Shown here piece by piece: positions 54,123 to 63,085 of a stretch of 64,000 nt of DNA (position 1 is the stretch's first letter; the number at the start of each line of letters is the position of its first letter). The stretch is taken from positions 62,001 through 126,000 of the forward strand of contig NZ_CP032406.1 in assembly GCF_016806065.1 (NCBI RefSeq), read 5' to 3'. This DNA is from Rhizobium rosettiformans (lineage in GTDB: Bacteria; Pseudomonadota; Alphaproteobacteria; Rhizobiales; Rhizobiaceae). The notes below the pieces were generated by a model. That model did no database searches, was not told the DNA's origin, and was given only the letters and a program-made list of their open reading frames with translations. The position numbers and the translations under genes were made by a program.

Positions 54123-54629
54123 TTGAAAGTCAAGCTATGACCATCTGAAACCCTAGAGGCACCCCTTTTTAATGAGAAACCATGGGCCGTTTGCATGAAG
54201 GGTGCCAACGCAGGCCGCGAAGACGTCAATGTGGCGTAACCGTTAATTATGGAAGTTTTGCCAGCTGGCTTGAAAGTGGACAGCTGGGGGAACATCGGCG
54301 TGGAAGTAGTGCCGAGCCCAGTGCTCCTCTGACGATGTTGGCCCCACGACTGCCCGTGGCACTCGCCATAGGCGAGCGAGTTAAACCTGCTCAACTGAGC
54401 AGAAACGTGATCCGCCTCATTGGCGTGAATTGAACAGTCTTGCCGATGACTGCTCATCAACACGTAACTGGCGGCTCTCCCGGCGCACGCAAAAGAGGTG
54501 ATTTTTTCCGGTTGGGGACCCGGCGCCCACAGGAAGACTTAATGCGTACTGCCTCGTGGCAATAGAGCAGAACTGATATTTGGAACCACCTTGCGCTTTA
54601 TGTGTTCGGATCTCGAAAGGAAGGCGGCT
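54123..54629. other. Intergenic stretch before the dehydrogenase operon
   Basis: About 500 bases with no supported gene. Short frames on both strands lack motifs. It should carry divergent promoters for the ATPase gene and the GMC dehydrogenase operon. Confidence 0.45.
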
Positions 54630-55364
54630 TTGGCGTTCGATGGACTCAAGAGGAGGCAGTTCCTATCAGGTATGATGGCGGCGACCACCGCCTTGTACGT
54701 GCCTTCAGCTTTGGCTCAGTCGACCACTGGCAAGGTTCCCTGGACGCCCTCTCGCGCCGACCTTCCGCCCTCCTATCCCCTATTGAGGTTCTTTACAGAA
54801 CAAGAACGGCGATGTGTGGATGCGATTGTGGCTCGTTTGATCCCATCTGACGAGAGCGGTCCGGGCGCTCGCGAAGCCGGTGTCGTCGACTTTATCGACA
54901 GCCAGATGGCGGGCTTTTACGGTCGCGGCGAGCGCTGGTACATGCAAGGACCTTTCGAGGAAGGCTTCGACGGTCAAGGCTATCAGTCCGAGCATCCTCC
55001 GGCAGGACTTTACCGAGCAGCGCTCGAAGCTATCGACGCACACTGTCGTGACGCCTACGGCAACCGATCATTTGCAGATCTGTCGGAGGATGAGCAGGAC
55101 GAGATTCTTAAGCGGATGGACGACGGCGAGCTTGAGCTGGACGGTGTCTCTGCCCAGGCCTTCTTCGATCTCATCTTGGACAATGCCATCGAAGGTTTTT
55201 TCTGCGATCCCATCTACGGCGGCAATCGCGACATGGTTGGCTGGAAGCTCGTTGGCTTCCCTGGGGCGCGCTACGACTATCGCGACTTTCTCGACCACAA
55301 CGGAGCACGTATCGAGCTTGAGCCGGTTAGCCTGAAGGGCAGACCGGGCTGGAACCCCGCCTGA
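54630..55364 (+). CDS. Gluconate 2-dehydrogenase subunit 3 (gamma) family protein
   Basis: This 244-residue Tat-exported protein has the twin-arginine signal LKRRQFLSGMMAATTALY and the subunit-3 pattern (VDFIDSQMAGFYGRGERWYM, FFDLILDNAIEGFFCDPIYG). It is the small partner of the FAD subunit and carries it through the Tat pathway. TTG 54630 was chosen because AAGGAAGG lies 5 bases before it and gives a short n-region; ATG 54600 is the alternative. The FAD subunit gene follows 34 bases later. Confidence 0.85.
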   Translation: MAFDGLKRRQFLSGMMAATTALYVPSALAQSTTGKVPWTPSRADLPPSYPLLRFFTEQERRCVDAIVARLIPSDESGPGAREAGVVDFIDSQMAGFYGRGERWYMQGPFEEGFDGQGYQSEHPPAGLYRAALEAIDAHCRDAYGNRSFADLSEDEQDEILKRMDDGELELDGVSAQAFFDLILDNAIEGFFCDPIYGGNRDMVGWKLVGFPGARYDYRDFLDHNGARIELEPVSLKGRPGWNPA

Positions 55365-55398
55365 CCCGCCCCGTGCGGCAGGCTAGACGGAGGAAAAA

Positions 55399-57159
55399 AT
55401 GGCGCGGAAGCTACCCCCAGTTGACGTTGTACTCGTTGGTTTCGGCTGGACGGGGGCCATTCTCGCGCAGGAACTGACGGATGAAGGCCTTGAGGTCTTG
55501 GCGATCGAGCGCGGGGCATGGCGAGACACGCCGACGGATTTTCCTCCCACCCTCGCTCCAGATGAATTGCGCTGGTACTGGCGCAAGGAGATGTTCGCTA
55601 ACAACTCTCGCAATACCCTGACCTTCCGCAATAACCGCGGCCAGGTGGCACTGCCAATGCGACGCTGGGGTTCGTTTCTTCCTGGAGAAGGCGTGGGTGG
55701 AGCGGGCGTTCACTGGAACGGCCAGACATGGCGTTTCCTGCCGAGCGATTTTGTCGCCGCCAGCCACAGCACGGAGCGCTATGGTCCATTGCCGGCTGGC
55801 ATGACGGTGCAGGACTACGGCGTTACCTATGACGAACTGGAGCCGCATTTCGATCGCTTCGAGAAGCTCTGCGGCATTGGAGGCAAGGCCGGTAATGTGA
55901 ACGGCCGAATCCAACAGGGAGGCAATCCCTTCGAAGGTCGGCGCAGTGCGGAATATCCCAATCCGCCTATGCACATGACTTTTTCGCAGCATCAATTCGA
56001 ACGCGCCACGCGCGAGCTTGGGCTGAGCCCGTTCCCTGGGCCATCCGCGAATATGAGCCAGCCTTATACGAACCCGCTGGGCTGTCAGCTCGCGCCATGC
56101 TCCTATTGCGGCTTCTGCGAGAAGTACGGCTGCGGCAACTATTCCAAGGCCTCGCCACAAACGACGATCCTGCCCGTCTTGATGACGAAGCCGAACTTCA
56201 AGCTGAAAACACACAACGAGGTTTTGCGGGTGAAGCTCGACAAGTCTGGCCGCCGCGCAACAGGCGTCATTCACGTCGATACCCAGGGAAACGAGTACGA
56301 ACAGCCGGCAGACCTCGTAATCCTATGCGCTTATCAGCTCTGGAACACACATTTGATGATGCTCTCAGGTATTGGCGAGATCTACAATCCCGCTACCGGA
56401 GGGGGTCTCATCGGCAAGAACTACTGCTACCAGGTCATGTCGTCGGCGGAAGTCTTCTACGACGACAAGTACACCAATGGCTTTGCCGGTGCAGGCGCGC
56501 TTGGCATGTGCGTCGATGACTTCAACGGTGACAATTTCGATCACGCAGGATTGGATTTCATCGGCGGCGGCTACATTGCCAATTGGACCACCAATGCGCG
56601 TCCGATCGAAACGCACCGCACACCCGAGGGGACGCCGAATTGGGGATCGGTCTGGAAGAAGGCGGTCAAGGACAATTTCCTCAAGTCGACCAGCGTCGGA
56701 GCTCATGGAGCTTCCATGGCTTATGCCACCAATTATCTTGATCTCGATCCGACATACACAGACGCCTATGGCCGGCCACTCATGCGGATGACCTATGACT
56801 TCACTCCAAACGATCTGAAGATGAGCGCGTTTCTGACCGAGCGAGTGAAGGAGATTGCAGAACGAATGGGCGGCCGGGAAATCAAGCTCAATACCCGCGA
56901 TGGTCCCTATGACTCCATGCCATACCAAACGACCCACAACACCGGTGGCACGATCATGGGCAGCAATCCATCTAATAGCGTCGTCAATCGGTACCTGCAA
57001 AGCTGGGACGTCCCGAACTTGTTCGTCATGGGCGCCGGCGTTTTCCCTCAGAATGCGGGATACAACCCGACAGGCACCGTGGCTGCCCTCACCTATTGGG
57101 CTGCCGATGCCATTCGCACACAGTACCTGCGCAGTCCCGGCCCTTTGGTGCAGACATGA
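55399..57159 (+). CDS. GMC-family flavoprotein dehydrogenase, large subunit
   Basis: This 586-residue GMC oxidoreductase has the FAD motif DVVLVGFGWTGAILAQEL and the C-terminal active-site region NTGGTIMGSN and NAGYNPTGTVAALTYWAAD. A cysteine cluster CSYCGFCEKYGC near residue 235 resembles the iron-sulfur ligand region of FAD-dependent glucose and gluconate dehydrogenases. It would oxidise a sugar, sugar acid or alcohol in the periplasm and pass electrons to the cytochrome subunit. It overlaps the cytochrome gene by 4 bases. Confidence 0.88.
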   Translation: MARKLPPVDVVLVGFGWTGAILAQELTDEGLEVLAIERGAWRDTPTDFPPTLAPDELRWYWRKEMFANNSRNTLTFRNNRGQVALPMRRWGSFLPGEGVGGAGVHWNGQTWRFLPSDFVAASHSTERYGPLPAGMTVQDYGVTYDELEPHFDRFEKLCGIGGKAGNVNGRIQQGGNPFEGRRSAEYPNPPMHMTFSQHQFERATRELGLSPFPGPSANMSQPYTNPLGCQLAPCSYCGFCEKYGCGNYSKASPQTTILPVLMTKPNFKLKTHNEVLRVKLDKSGRRATGVIHVDTQGNEYEQPADLVILCAYQLWNTHLMMLSGIGEIYNPATGGGLIGKNYCYQVMSSAEVFYDDKYTNGFAGAGALGMCVDDFNGDNFDHAGLDFIGGGYIANWTTNARPIETHRTPEGTPNWGSVWKKAVKDNFLKSTSVGAHGASMAYATNYLDLDPTYTDAYGRPLMRMTYDFTPNDLKMSAFLTERVKEIAERMGGREIKLNTRDGPYDSMPYQTTHNTGGTIMGSNPSNSVVNRYLQSWDVPNLFVMGAGVFPQNAGYNPTGTVAALTYWAADAIRTQYLRSPGPLVQT

Positions 57160-58385
57160 GCAAAGCGTTCTCTTGCACGGCTGCGACGCTCGCGCTGACG
57201 ATGGTGCCGTCGATTGGTACTGTTCAGGCGCAAAGCAACTCGTTCGCTCAGGTTGAACGCGGCCGTTATGCCGTGGCGACCGGGAACTGCCAGGGCTGTC
57301 ACACGATCCCAGGTGAGGCTCCTTTCTCCGGAGGGCGCGGATTGGAAACGCCCTTCGGCACCATCTACGCACCGAACATAACCTTCGACGCGGCGACTGG
57401 TCTCGGGGAGTGGTCTAAAGACGAATTCTGGCACGCCATGCACAATGGTGTCGCCCGCGACGGATCGCACCTTTACCCTGCCTTCCCTTATCCGCATTTC
57501 ACGAAGATGCCTCGGGCAGAGGTCGACGCCATTTACGATTATCTCGCCACCATTCCGCATGTCAGGCGGGAAAAGCCGGAAAACGAACTACCGTTCCCGC
57601 TGAACTGGCGAAGAACGCTTTCGGGTTGGAAATGGATGTTTTTCGAGCCCGGCGTGTTCGAGGAGGACCCAGATAAGAGCCCTGAATGGAATCGTGGCGC
57701 TTATTTGGTTAACGGGCCCGGCCATTGCGCAGGCTGTCATACGCCGAAGAACCTCGCGGGGGCAGACAAGAAAGATCAAGATTTGCAGGGCGGCCAGTTG
57801 GAGAACTGGGCAGCGCCCAGCATCCGCGGCGGCCGCGATGGAGGTTTGGAGCATTGGTCTGAGCACGACATAGTCGAGTTTCTCCGGACTGGCCGGAATG
57901 TCCATACTGCAGCATTCTCAACGATGGCAGAGGTTATCGAACTGTCTACGCAGCACATGACCGATGCTGACCTCCGCGCGATCGCCACCTATCTGAAGGA
58001 CCGCGAAGGCGACGATGATCGCGAGGAGGCGGCTGTACCTGACACTGAGATCATGCAGGCGGGCGAAGCCATCTACTTTGACAACTGCAGCGCTTGTCAC
58101 ACGTCGGATGGCTCAGGTGTACCCCGTTTCTTCGCCCCTTTGGCTGGCTCAGGCAAGGTCAATGATGACGATGCGACAACGGTCATTCGTGTCATTCTTG
58201 AAGGCGCACGTTCCGTCCCGACGAAATCCCGCCCTTCGCCACTTTCTATGCCGGCCTTCGATTGGAAGCTGACGGACGAACAAATCGCCGCCGTCGTCAG
58301 TTACATTCGCTCAAGCTGGGGAAATCAGGCAGGCGCTGTCACCGCAGACCAGGTGGCAGATCTGCGTGAAGCTCTCAAGGAATGA
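57156..58385 (+). CDS. Three-haem cytochrome c subunit of the dehydrogenase
   Basis: This 409-residue protein has a signal peptide and three haem c sites: CQGCH near residue 47, CAGCH near 195 and CSACH near 318. This is the cytochrome subunit of gluconate 2-dehydrogenase-type complexes, which passes electrons to ubiquinone in the membrane. ATG 57156 overlaps the flavoprotein stop (ATGA). Confidence 0.9.
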   Translation: MSKAFSCTAATLALTMVPSIGTVQAQSNSFAQVERGRYAVATGNCQGCHTIPGEAPFSGGRGLETPFGTIYAPNITFDAATGLGEWSKDEFWHAMHNGVARDGSHLYPAFPYPHFTKMPRAEVDAIYDYLATIPHVRREKPENELPFPLNWRRTLSGWKWMFFEPGVFEEDPDKSPEWNRGAYLVNGPGHCAGCHTPKNLAGADKKDQDLQGGQLENWAAPSIRGGRDGGLEHWSEHDIVEFLRTGRNVHTAAFSTMAEVIELSTQHMTDADLRAIATYLKDREGDDDREEAAVPDTEIMQAGEAIYFDNCSACHTSDGSGVPRFFAPLAGSGKVNDDDATTVIRVILEGARSVPTKSRPSPLSMPAFDWKLTDEQIAAVVSYIRSSWGNQAGAVTADQVADLREALKE

Positions 58386-58408
58386 ACATCACAACGGAGG
58401 AAACACAG

Positions 58409-58924
58409 ATGCTACGTCAGATATTCTCTACGACCGTTGCAGTACTCGCATTAGGTGGTGCAGCCACTGCACAGGATGCCGCAACCGCCTCCGCAAGTTT
58501 CGTCAATGCGGACGGACAAGCAAACGGCAATGCAGAGCTCACTGGTATGGCCGCTGGCGGCGTTCTGATCAAGTTGGAGGTCACCGGCCTGCCCGCCAAT
58601 CAATGGGTCGCCTTCCACGTCCATGAGACGGGAAGCTGCGACCATGAAACCAATCATGAATCTGCAGGCGGTCACTTCAATCCAGGCTCCAGGGAACATG
58701 GCTACAAGTCTGCCAATGGACCCCATGCTGGAGACATGCCCAACCAGTATGTCGGTTCAGATGGAGCATTGCGCGCTCAGATATTCAATCACATGGTGTC
58801 GCTGGATGAAGGAGAGACGGGCATTAAGGGACGCGCCCTTATGGTTCACGCGAAGGGCGACGATTACGAAAGCCAGCCCTCAGGCGATGCCGGTGATCGA
58901 TTGGCTTGCGCAGTCATCGAATAG
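58409..58924 (+). CDS. sodC: Exported Cu/Zn superoxide dismutase
   Basis: This 171-residue protein has a signal peptide and a full set of metal ligands: HVHETGSC, GGHFNP, REHG, PHAGDMPN and LMVHAKGDDY. The GDAGDRLACAVIE end matches the family, with Cys pairs for the disulfide. It removes superoxide in the periplasm. ATG 58409 was chosen because GGAGG lies 7 bases upstream; an in-frame ATG at 58382 overlaps the cytochrome stop. It is the fourth gene of the dehydrogenase operon. Confidence 0.9.
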   Translation: MLRQIFSTTVAVLALGGAATAQDAATASASFVNADGQANGNAELTGMAAGGVLIKLEVTGLPANQWVAFHVHETGSCDHETNHESAGGHFNPGSREHGYKSANGPHAGDMPNQYVGSDGALRAQIFNHMVSLDEGETGIKGRALMVHAKGDDYESQPSGDAGDRLACAVIE

Positions 58925-59187
58925 GCCGCCACGTCATGGGCGGTTCGACCTTGGGTGGGCCGGAGGCTGCTTCAACCCGAGTGGAGACCTTGGCCCGCGC
59001 AGCTGGTGTGTTCCCGCAGGAATCCGCACTGGGTATCTTGTCTTCAATATAGTAGACGATCGCCGGTGATTGCCGAACCACGGTGCCATCGGCATCCCTC
59101 AATATTGGGAAAGATCCCATGGGACTGAGGGACCGAATCTCGGGGGGCGTCTTCGCGAGCCTATCCGGCTCCCCCATGGAGCTTCAC
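58914..59187 (-). pseudogene. Glutathione S-transferase remnant
   Basis: A GTG at 59187 begins KLHGGAG in one frame, then a stop. In the next frame comes EIRSLSPMGSFPILRDADG and VVRQSPAIVYYIEDKIP, the thioredoxin-fold half of a GST. The catalytic N-terminal loop and most of the helical domain are missing. The 3' end overlaps the convergent sodC by 11 bases. It is a dead fragment. Confidence 0.65.
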
Positions 59188-59192
59188 GCCCC

Positions 59193-59573
59193 CCCCGAAG
59201 CTGCTTCACTGTCAATCACAATCAACTATATAATGTTGCTACAAGCGACTGGGAGGTTCTTCAGGAGGCCGCGTCCCCCATCCTCCGTAATCAGCTCGCC
59301 TTCGCACCTGCATGCGGCTTGGTGGAAGAGAATTAAAGCTGAAAGCCGACACAGATTGGCGCCATATCTGTCGGCTCTGGAATCCGGTCGCTGGCGTTCG
59401 CGAAGGAGACACGTTTAGCAAACAGTGATGTCAGTTGCGGCTAAGACGCAGTCTTCGCCTTGATGGGAATCGAACGGACAACCCCCACCCCAAATCCAAC
59501 AATCACGCGGCGCATGCTTGCCACATTAAGATTGGACCGCGAACCAAACGAAGCCATGCGTTCCTGAATGCTA
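59193..59573. other. Intergenic stretch before matB
   Basis: About 380 bases with no supported gene. Short frames on both strands lack motifs. No convincing terminator of matB is seen. Confidence 0.45.
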
Positions 59574-61073
59574 TTACCCAAAACGATCATTGTATGTCGC
59601 TCGAAGCAACGACTTTTGGACTTTCCCCATCGTATTCCGGGGCAACTCAGCGAGAATAATTAGTTCTCTTGGCTGCTTAAAGCGTGCCAAATTCTCCGAC
59701 GAAACCTTGGTGATCGCAGCTAAATCGGGCTCGTGGCCCGGCTTTGGAACGACGAATGCTAGAACCGCCTCACCAAAGTCTGGATGCGGCACACCGATCA
59801 CCGCACTTTCTAAAACTCCGGGCTGCTCATCGAGCAGTGCCTCAATCTCACGCGGGTAGATGTTTAGCCCGCCAGAGATGATCAGGTCTTTTGCCCTTCC
59901 AACGATATGGACATAACCATCCTCGTCAACCCGTCCGATGTCACCGGTAATGAAGAACCCGTTGTCGCGCAATTCTGCCTTGGTTTTCTCTGGCATGCCC
60001 CAGTAACCTTTGAAAACGTTGGGTCCGCGAACCTCGATCATGCCGGTTTGACCGGCTGGGAGCACTACGCCGGTATCCGGATCGGTAATCAGCAGCTCAA
60101 CGTTTGGCAGCGGAAAGCCGACTGTCCCTGGTCGGCGCTCGCCATCATAAGGGTTCGACACGGACATGTTGGTCTCGGTCATGCCATAGCGCTCAAGGAT
60201 CCTATGTGCGGTCCGAGCTTCAAAATCTACATGGGTCTCAGCCAACAATGGGGCTGAACCCGATACGAACAGGCGCATATGCGAGACGAGATCGCGGGTG
60301 AAGCGTTTGTCCGCAAGCAGACGAGTGTAAAAGGTGGGAACCCCCATCAAAACAGTCGCTTTCGGGATCAGTTGCAACATGCTTGAGAGATCGAACTTGG
60401 GCAGAAAGATCATGGCAGCCTGAGCCATCAAAGTTACATTGCAGGCGACGAATAGCCCATGGGTATGAAAGATGGGCAGAGCGTGCAGTAGCACGTCGTC
60501 GCTTTGAAAACGCCAGAGCTCAGCGAGAGTCTTCGCGTTCGACAGGAGGTTCGCATGGCTAAGCATTGCGCCCTTTGAACGTCCCGTGGTGCCGGAAGTG
60601 TAAAGCAGTGCAGCGAGATCCTCGCCACCACGCTCTACGACCGAAAATGTGGGCAATTCTCGTTCAGCGCGCTCGGAAAGGGTCCCCATCCCCGCGGCGT
60701 CAAGCGTTAGAACCGTAATATCCCGCTGCTTTAGCCCATCTGCCATGCCAGGATCGCATACGACAACTCGAGCGCCACTGTCCGATATGAAATAGTCAAT
60801 TTCAGTCATCGTATAGGCCGTGTTCAGTGGCAGCAGCACGATGCCAGCCATGACGCAAGCTGCGTAGACAGCAAGTGCCTCCGGCGTCTTTTCGACCTGA
60901 ACGGCCAGCCGATCTCCAGGCTCTAGACCGGCTTTAACAAGCACATTCGCTTGGCGTGAAGCCAAGGCATGGAAGTCACGATATCGGATCGTCTCCCCGT
61001 TCGCCGTAATGAGAAAAGTACGATCGCTTTCGCGCCCCGGTGAAAAAAGCGCGTCGTAGAGCGGATTAGGCAT
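59574..61073 (-). CDS. matB: Malonyl-CoA synthetase (MatB)
   Basis: This 499-residue AMP-forming acyl-CoA synthetase has the P-loop LLYTSGTTGRSKGAML, the motifs YGMTETNMS and RPGTVGFP, the hinge GRAKDLIISGGLNIYP and the catalytic Lys in NTMGKVQK. It activates malonate to malonyl-CoA. ATG 61073 was chosen because it overlaps the matA stop by 8 bases; an in-frame start at 61190 lies inside matA. Confidence 0.9.
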   Translation of the reverse strand: MPNPLYDALFSPGRESDRTFLITANGETIRYRDFHALASRQANVLVKAGLEPGDRLAVQVEKTPEALAVYAACVMAGIVLLPLNTAYTMTEIDYFISDSGARVVVCDPGMADGLKQRDITVLTLDAAGMGTLSERAERELPTFSVVERGGEDLAALLYTSGTTGRSKGAMLSHANLLSNAKTLAELWRFQSDDVLLHALPIFHTHGLFVACNVTLMAQAAMIFLPKFDLSSMLQLIPKATVLMGVPTFYTRLLADKRFTRDLVSHMRLFVSGSAPLLAETHVDFEARTAHRILERYGMTETNMSVSNPYDGERRPGTVGFPLPNVELLITDPDTGVVLPAGQTGMIEVRGPNVFKGYWGMPEKTKAELRDNGFFITGDIGRVDEDGYVHIVGRAKDLIISGGLNIYPREIEALLDEQPGVLESAVIGVPHPDFGEAVLAFVVPKPGHEPDLAAITKVSSENLARFKQPRELIILAELPRNTMGKVQKSLLRATYNDRFG

Positions 61074-62325
61074 CTCGAAGAACCTCGGCTGGCTGGAATG
61101 TTCGGGCAAGATTTTGAAGCTGCGGCGCAGCGGCCACCTGTCGCTGATTGGCAAAACTCTCGTGGTTCTGCTCAAGCCTGGAAAGGTCATAGAGATAGTT
61201 CGTCATAACTGCGGCACTATCATTAAGCCCTCGCTCCGACAGATCCGCGTCGGCATGGACGGCATGAACCACAGCACCATTGCCCAAGTGGAACCTGGCG
61301 ACCGGATCGTAGTGATTGCCATCTGCTCGCCGTGCGGAGGTCAGGTAACGCGCTGCCGCCGCCAAGAGCTGATCTTTCGGGAGCTGAGCCACGTCTATTC
61401 CCTGCGATTTCAGCCAGCGGCGGAACAAGGGTATGGGTGAAAGAGTGGAAAAAGTTGCAATGCCAGGCAGTTCCGCCGTGAGGTCATTGACCACCTGCTT
61501 GATGAGCGAATTGCCGAAAGAAATGCCGGCAAGACCAGCCTGACAGTTGGAAATGGAGTAAAAGATAGCAGTATCGGCTTGATGGGAGGGCAAAGGCTGT
61601 CGCTGCTCTGAAAGCAGCGCCTGGATCGAATTTGCTATCCCTTTTGTCAGCGCAACCTCTACGAAGATCAGAGGCTCATCAGGCATCGCTGGGTGAAAAA
61701 AGGCAAAACACCGACGGTCCTCGGGCTCGACGCGCCGGCGCAAGTCATCCCAGGACGAGATGGCATGCACTGCCTCATACCGGATGATCTTCTCCAGAAT
61801 GTGGGCCGGGCTCTCCCAGCTTATGCGCCGCAGGACCAGAAAACCGCGGTTGAACCAGCTGGCGAACAAATGGCTGAAGTCGCAGTCGATTCGAAAGGAT
61901 GCACTATCAGGGCTCACCAGGCGCAAAAGATCCGCACGCATTTCGACCAACTGGCGCGTTGCATCCGGCACCCTGTTTAGGCGGCGCGCTAGCTCCTGGC
62001 GCCGTGGCTCGGCTGCTTTCAGAAAGGCCTCATACGCACGCCCGGTTGGTTGCGCCCGGAAGGCCGCAAGGCTCGAATCCACATCCGCAAGATCGATGTC
62101 TAGCCTGTCTGCGAGAGTGTCGAAGAACTCTAGCTTCTCGTCGTCATTCATCGCTGCATATCCGTCGAGGATGCGCTTCGCGGTCATCAACCCCGTAATT
62201 TCCCCCTTGGAAGATAGGAGTTCCTCCATCAGGTGTGGCAAATCAGTGCTATCGAAAGACGTCGATATCGGTCCTTTCATGGAGCGGCGGAAAACCAGGT
62301 CGAGAACGTCAGACAGGACACTCAT
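61066..62325 (-). CDS. matA: Malonyl-CoA decarboxylase (MatA)
   Basis: This 419-residue enzyme has the malonyl-CoA decarboxylase motifs: FFHPAMPDEPLIFVEVALTK, FYSISNCQAGLAGISFGNSL and DPVARFHLGNGA. It converts malonyl-CoA to acetyl-CoA and CO2. With MatB it gives complete malonate use. It overlaps matB by 8 bases and is 118 bases from the SGNH gene upstream. The rhizobial MatC malonate carrier is not seen; an ABC transporter lies upstream instead. Confidence 0.9.
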   Translation of the reverse strand: MSVLSDVLDLVFRRSMKGPISTSFDSTDLPHLMEELLSSKGEITGLMTAKRILDGYAAMNDDEKLEFFDTLADRLDIDLADVDSSLAAFRAQPTGRAYEAFLKAAEPRRQELARRLNRVPDATRQLVEMRADLLRLVSPDSASFRIDCDFSHLFASWFNRGFLVLRRISWESPAHILEKIIRYEAVHAISSWDDLRRRVEPEDRRCFAFFHPAMPDEPLIFVEVALTKGIANSIQALLSEQRQPLPSHQADTAIFYSISNCQAGLAGISFGNSLIKQVVNDLTAELPGIATFSTLSPIPLFRRWLKSQGIDVAQLPKDQLLAAAARYLTSARRADGNHYDPVARFHLGNGAVVHAVHADADLSERGLNDSAAVMTNYLYDLSRLEQNHESFANQRQVAAAPQLQNLARTFQPAEVLRDA

Positions 62326-62442
62326 GGGAATGCTCGCGGGTCTAGGGGTGGTCGAACTACTGGCAAGTCAAAGTAGGCAGCCACACAGCGCATGATCATT
62401 GGGACGGCGCTGCGCTTTCATATGGCTCATCCGCTAAACGCC

Positions 62443-63075
62443 TCAGGCGCCGGATAAGAGACCCGGGATCCTTTGAAGGACCTCGGCCCAAAGCGCATAT
62501 CCACCAGCATTCAGGTGAATGAAATCTGGCTGGTAGTAGCGCCCCATCGGTCGTCCGTTTTCACCGATTAGACCAAAAGACGCATCGATGAAGGTAACCT
62601 GGCTTTGCTCGAGGCACCAAGCCTTGCTCAGAACGTTGTACCGTTCCACATCGTCGGCGTAGATCCAGCGGGTGGGACTCTGTTTAGTGCCAAGCACGAA
62701 GACCTTCGCGGCCGGCAGCCCTTCCCGGATGTCCGACACGAGCGATGTCATGTGCTCAAAGGTCGTTTGCCCCGTCAGCCCGTCGTTTGCGATGTCGTTC
62801 TCACCAAAGTAGAGCACGATCTTCTCAGGCTTCAGAGGCAGCAGTAGCTTTTCAAGGTAGTGCCGGCCCGACAGATTTGTGCCGCCGCCAAATCCAAGAT
62901 TGACCACGTCGAGGCACTGCAGATCTTGGTGCATTGTACCCCAGAGCCGGAAGGAGGAGGAGCCGTAGAAGGCGATGGGCTGCTGTGGGATCGCGCCCCT
63001 TTGCAGCCGCATGAGGATTGCGACGATGTCATCTTCGAAGCGATTGGTGGCGAGCGGAACTGGAAAGTCAAACAT
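62443..63075 (-). CDS. SGNH/GDSL-type hydrolase
   Basis: This 210-residue protein has the four SGNH blocks: FYGSSSFRLWG (nucleophile Ser), NLGFGGGTN, YFGENDIAND (Asn) and the Asp/His end DFIHLN. It lacks a signal peptide, so it acts in the cytoplasm on an ester or acyl compound. It sits 10 bases after the ABC transporter ATPase gene and before matAB, so it may release malonate or another acid from an imported conjugate. Confidence 0.85.
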   Translation of the reverse strand: MFDFPVPLATNRFEDDIVAILMRLQRGAIPQQPIAFYGSSSFRLWGTMHQDLQCLDVVNLGFGGGTNLSGRHYLEKLLLPLKPEKIVLYFGENDIANDGLTGQTTFEHMTSLVSDIREGLPAAKVFVLGTKQSPTRWIYADDVERYNVLSKAWCLEQSQVTFIDASFGLIGENGRPMGRYYQPDFIHLNAGGYALWAEVLQRIPGLLSGA

Positions 63076-63085
63076 GCGATGCCTC

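Noticed and set aside
59455..59480. tRNA-like GGGAATCGAAC sequence
   Set aside because: The T-stem does not pair and no other arm is found. The similar piece near 52775 fails in the same way.
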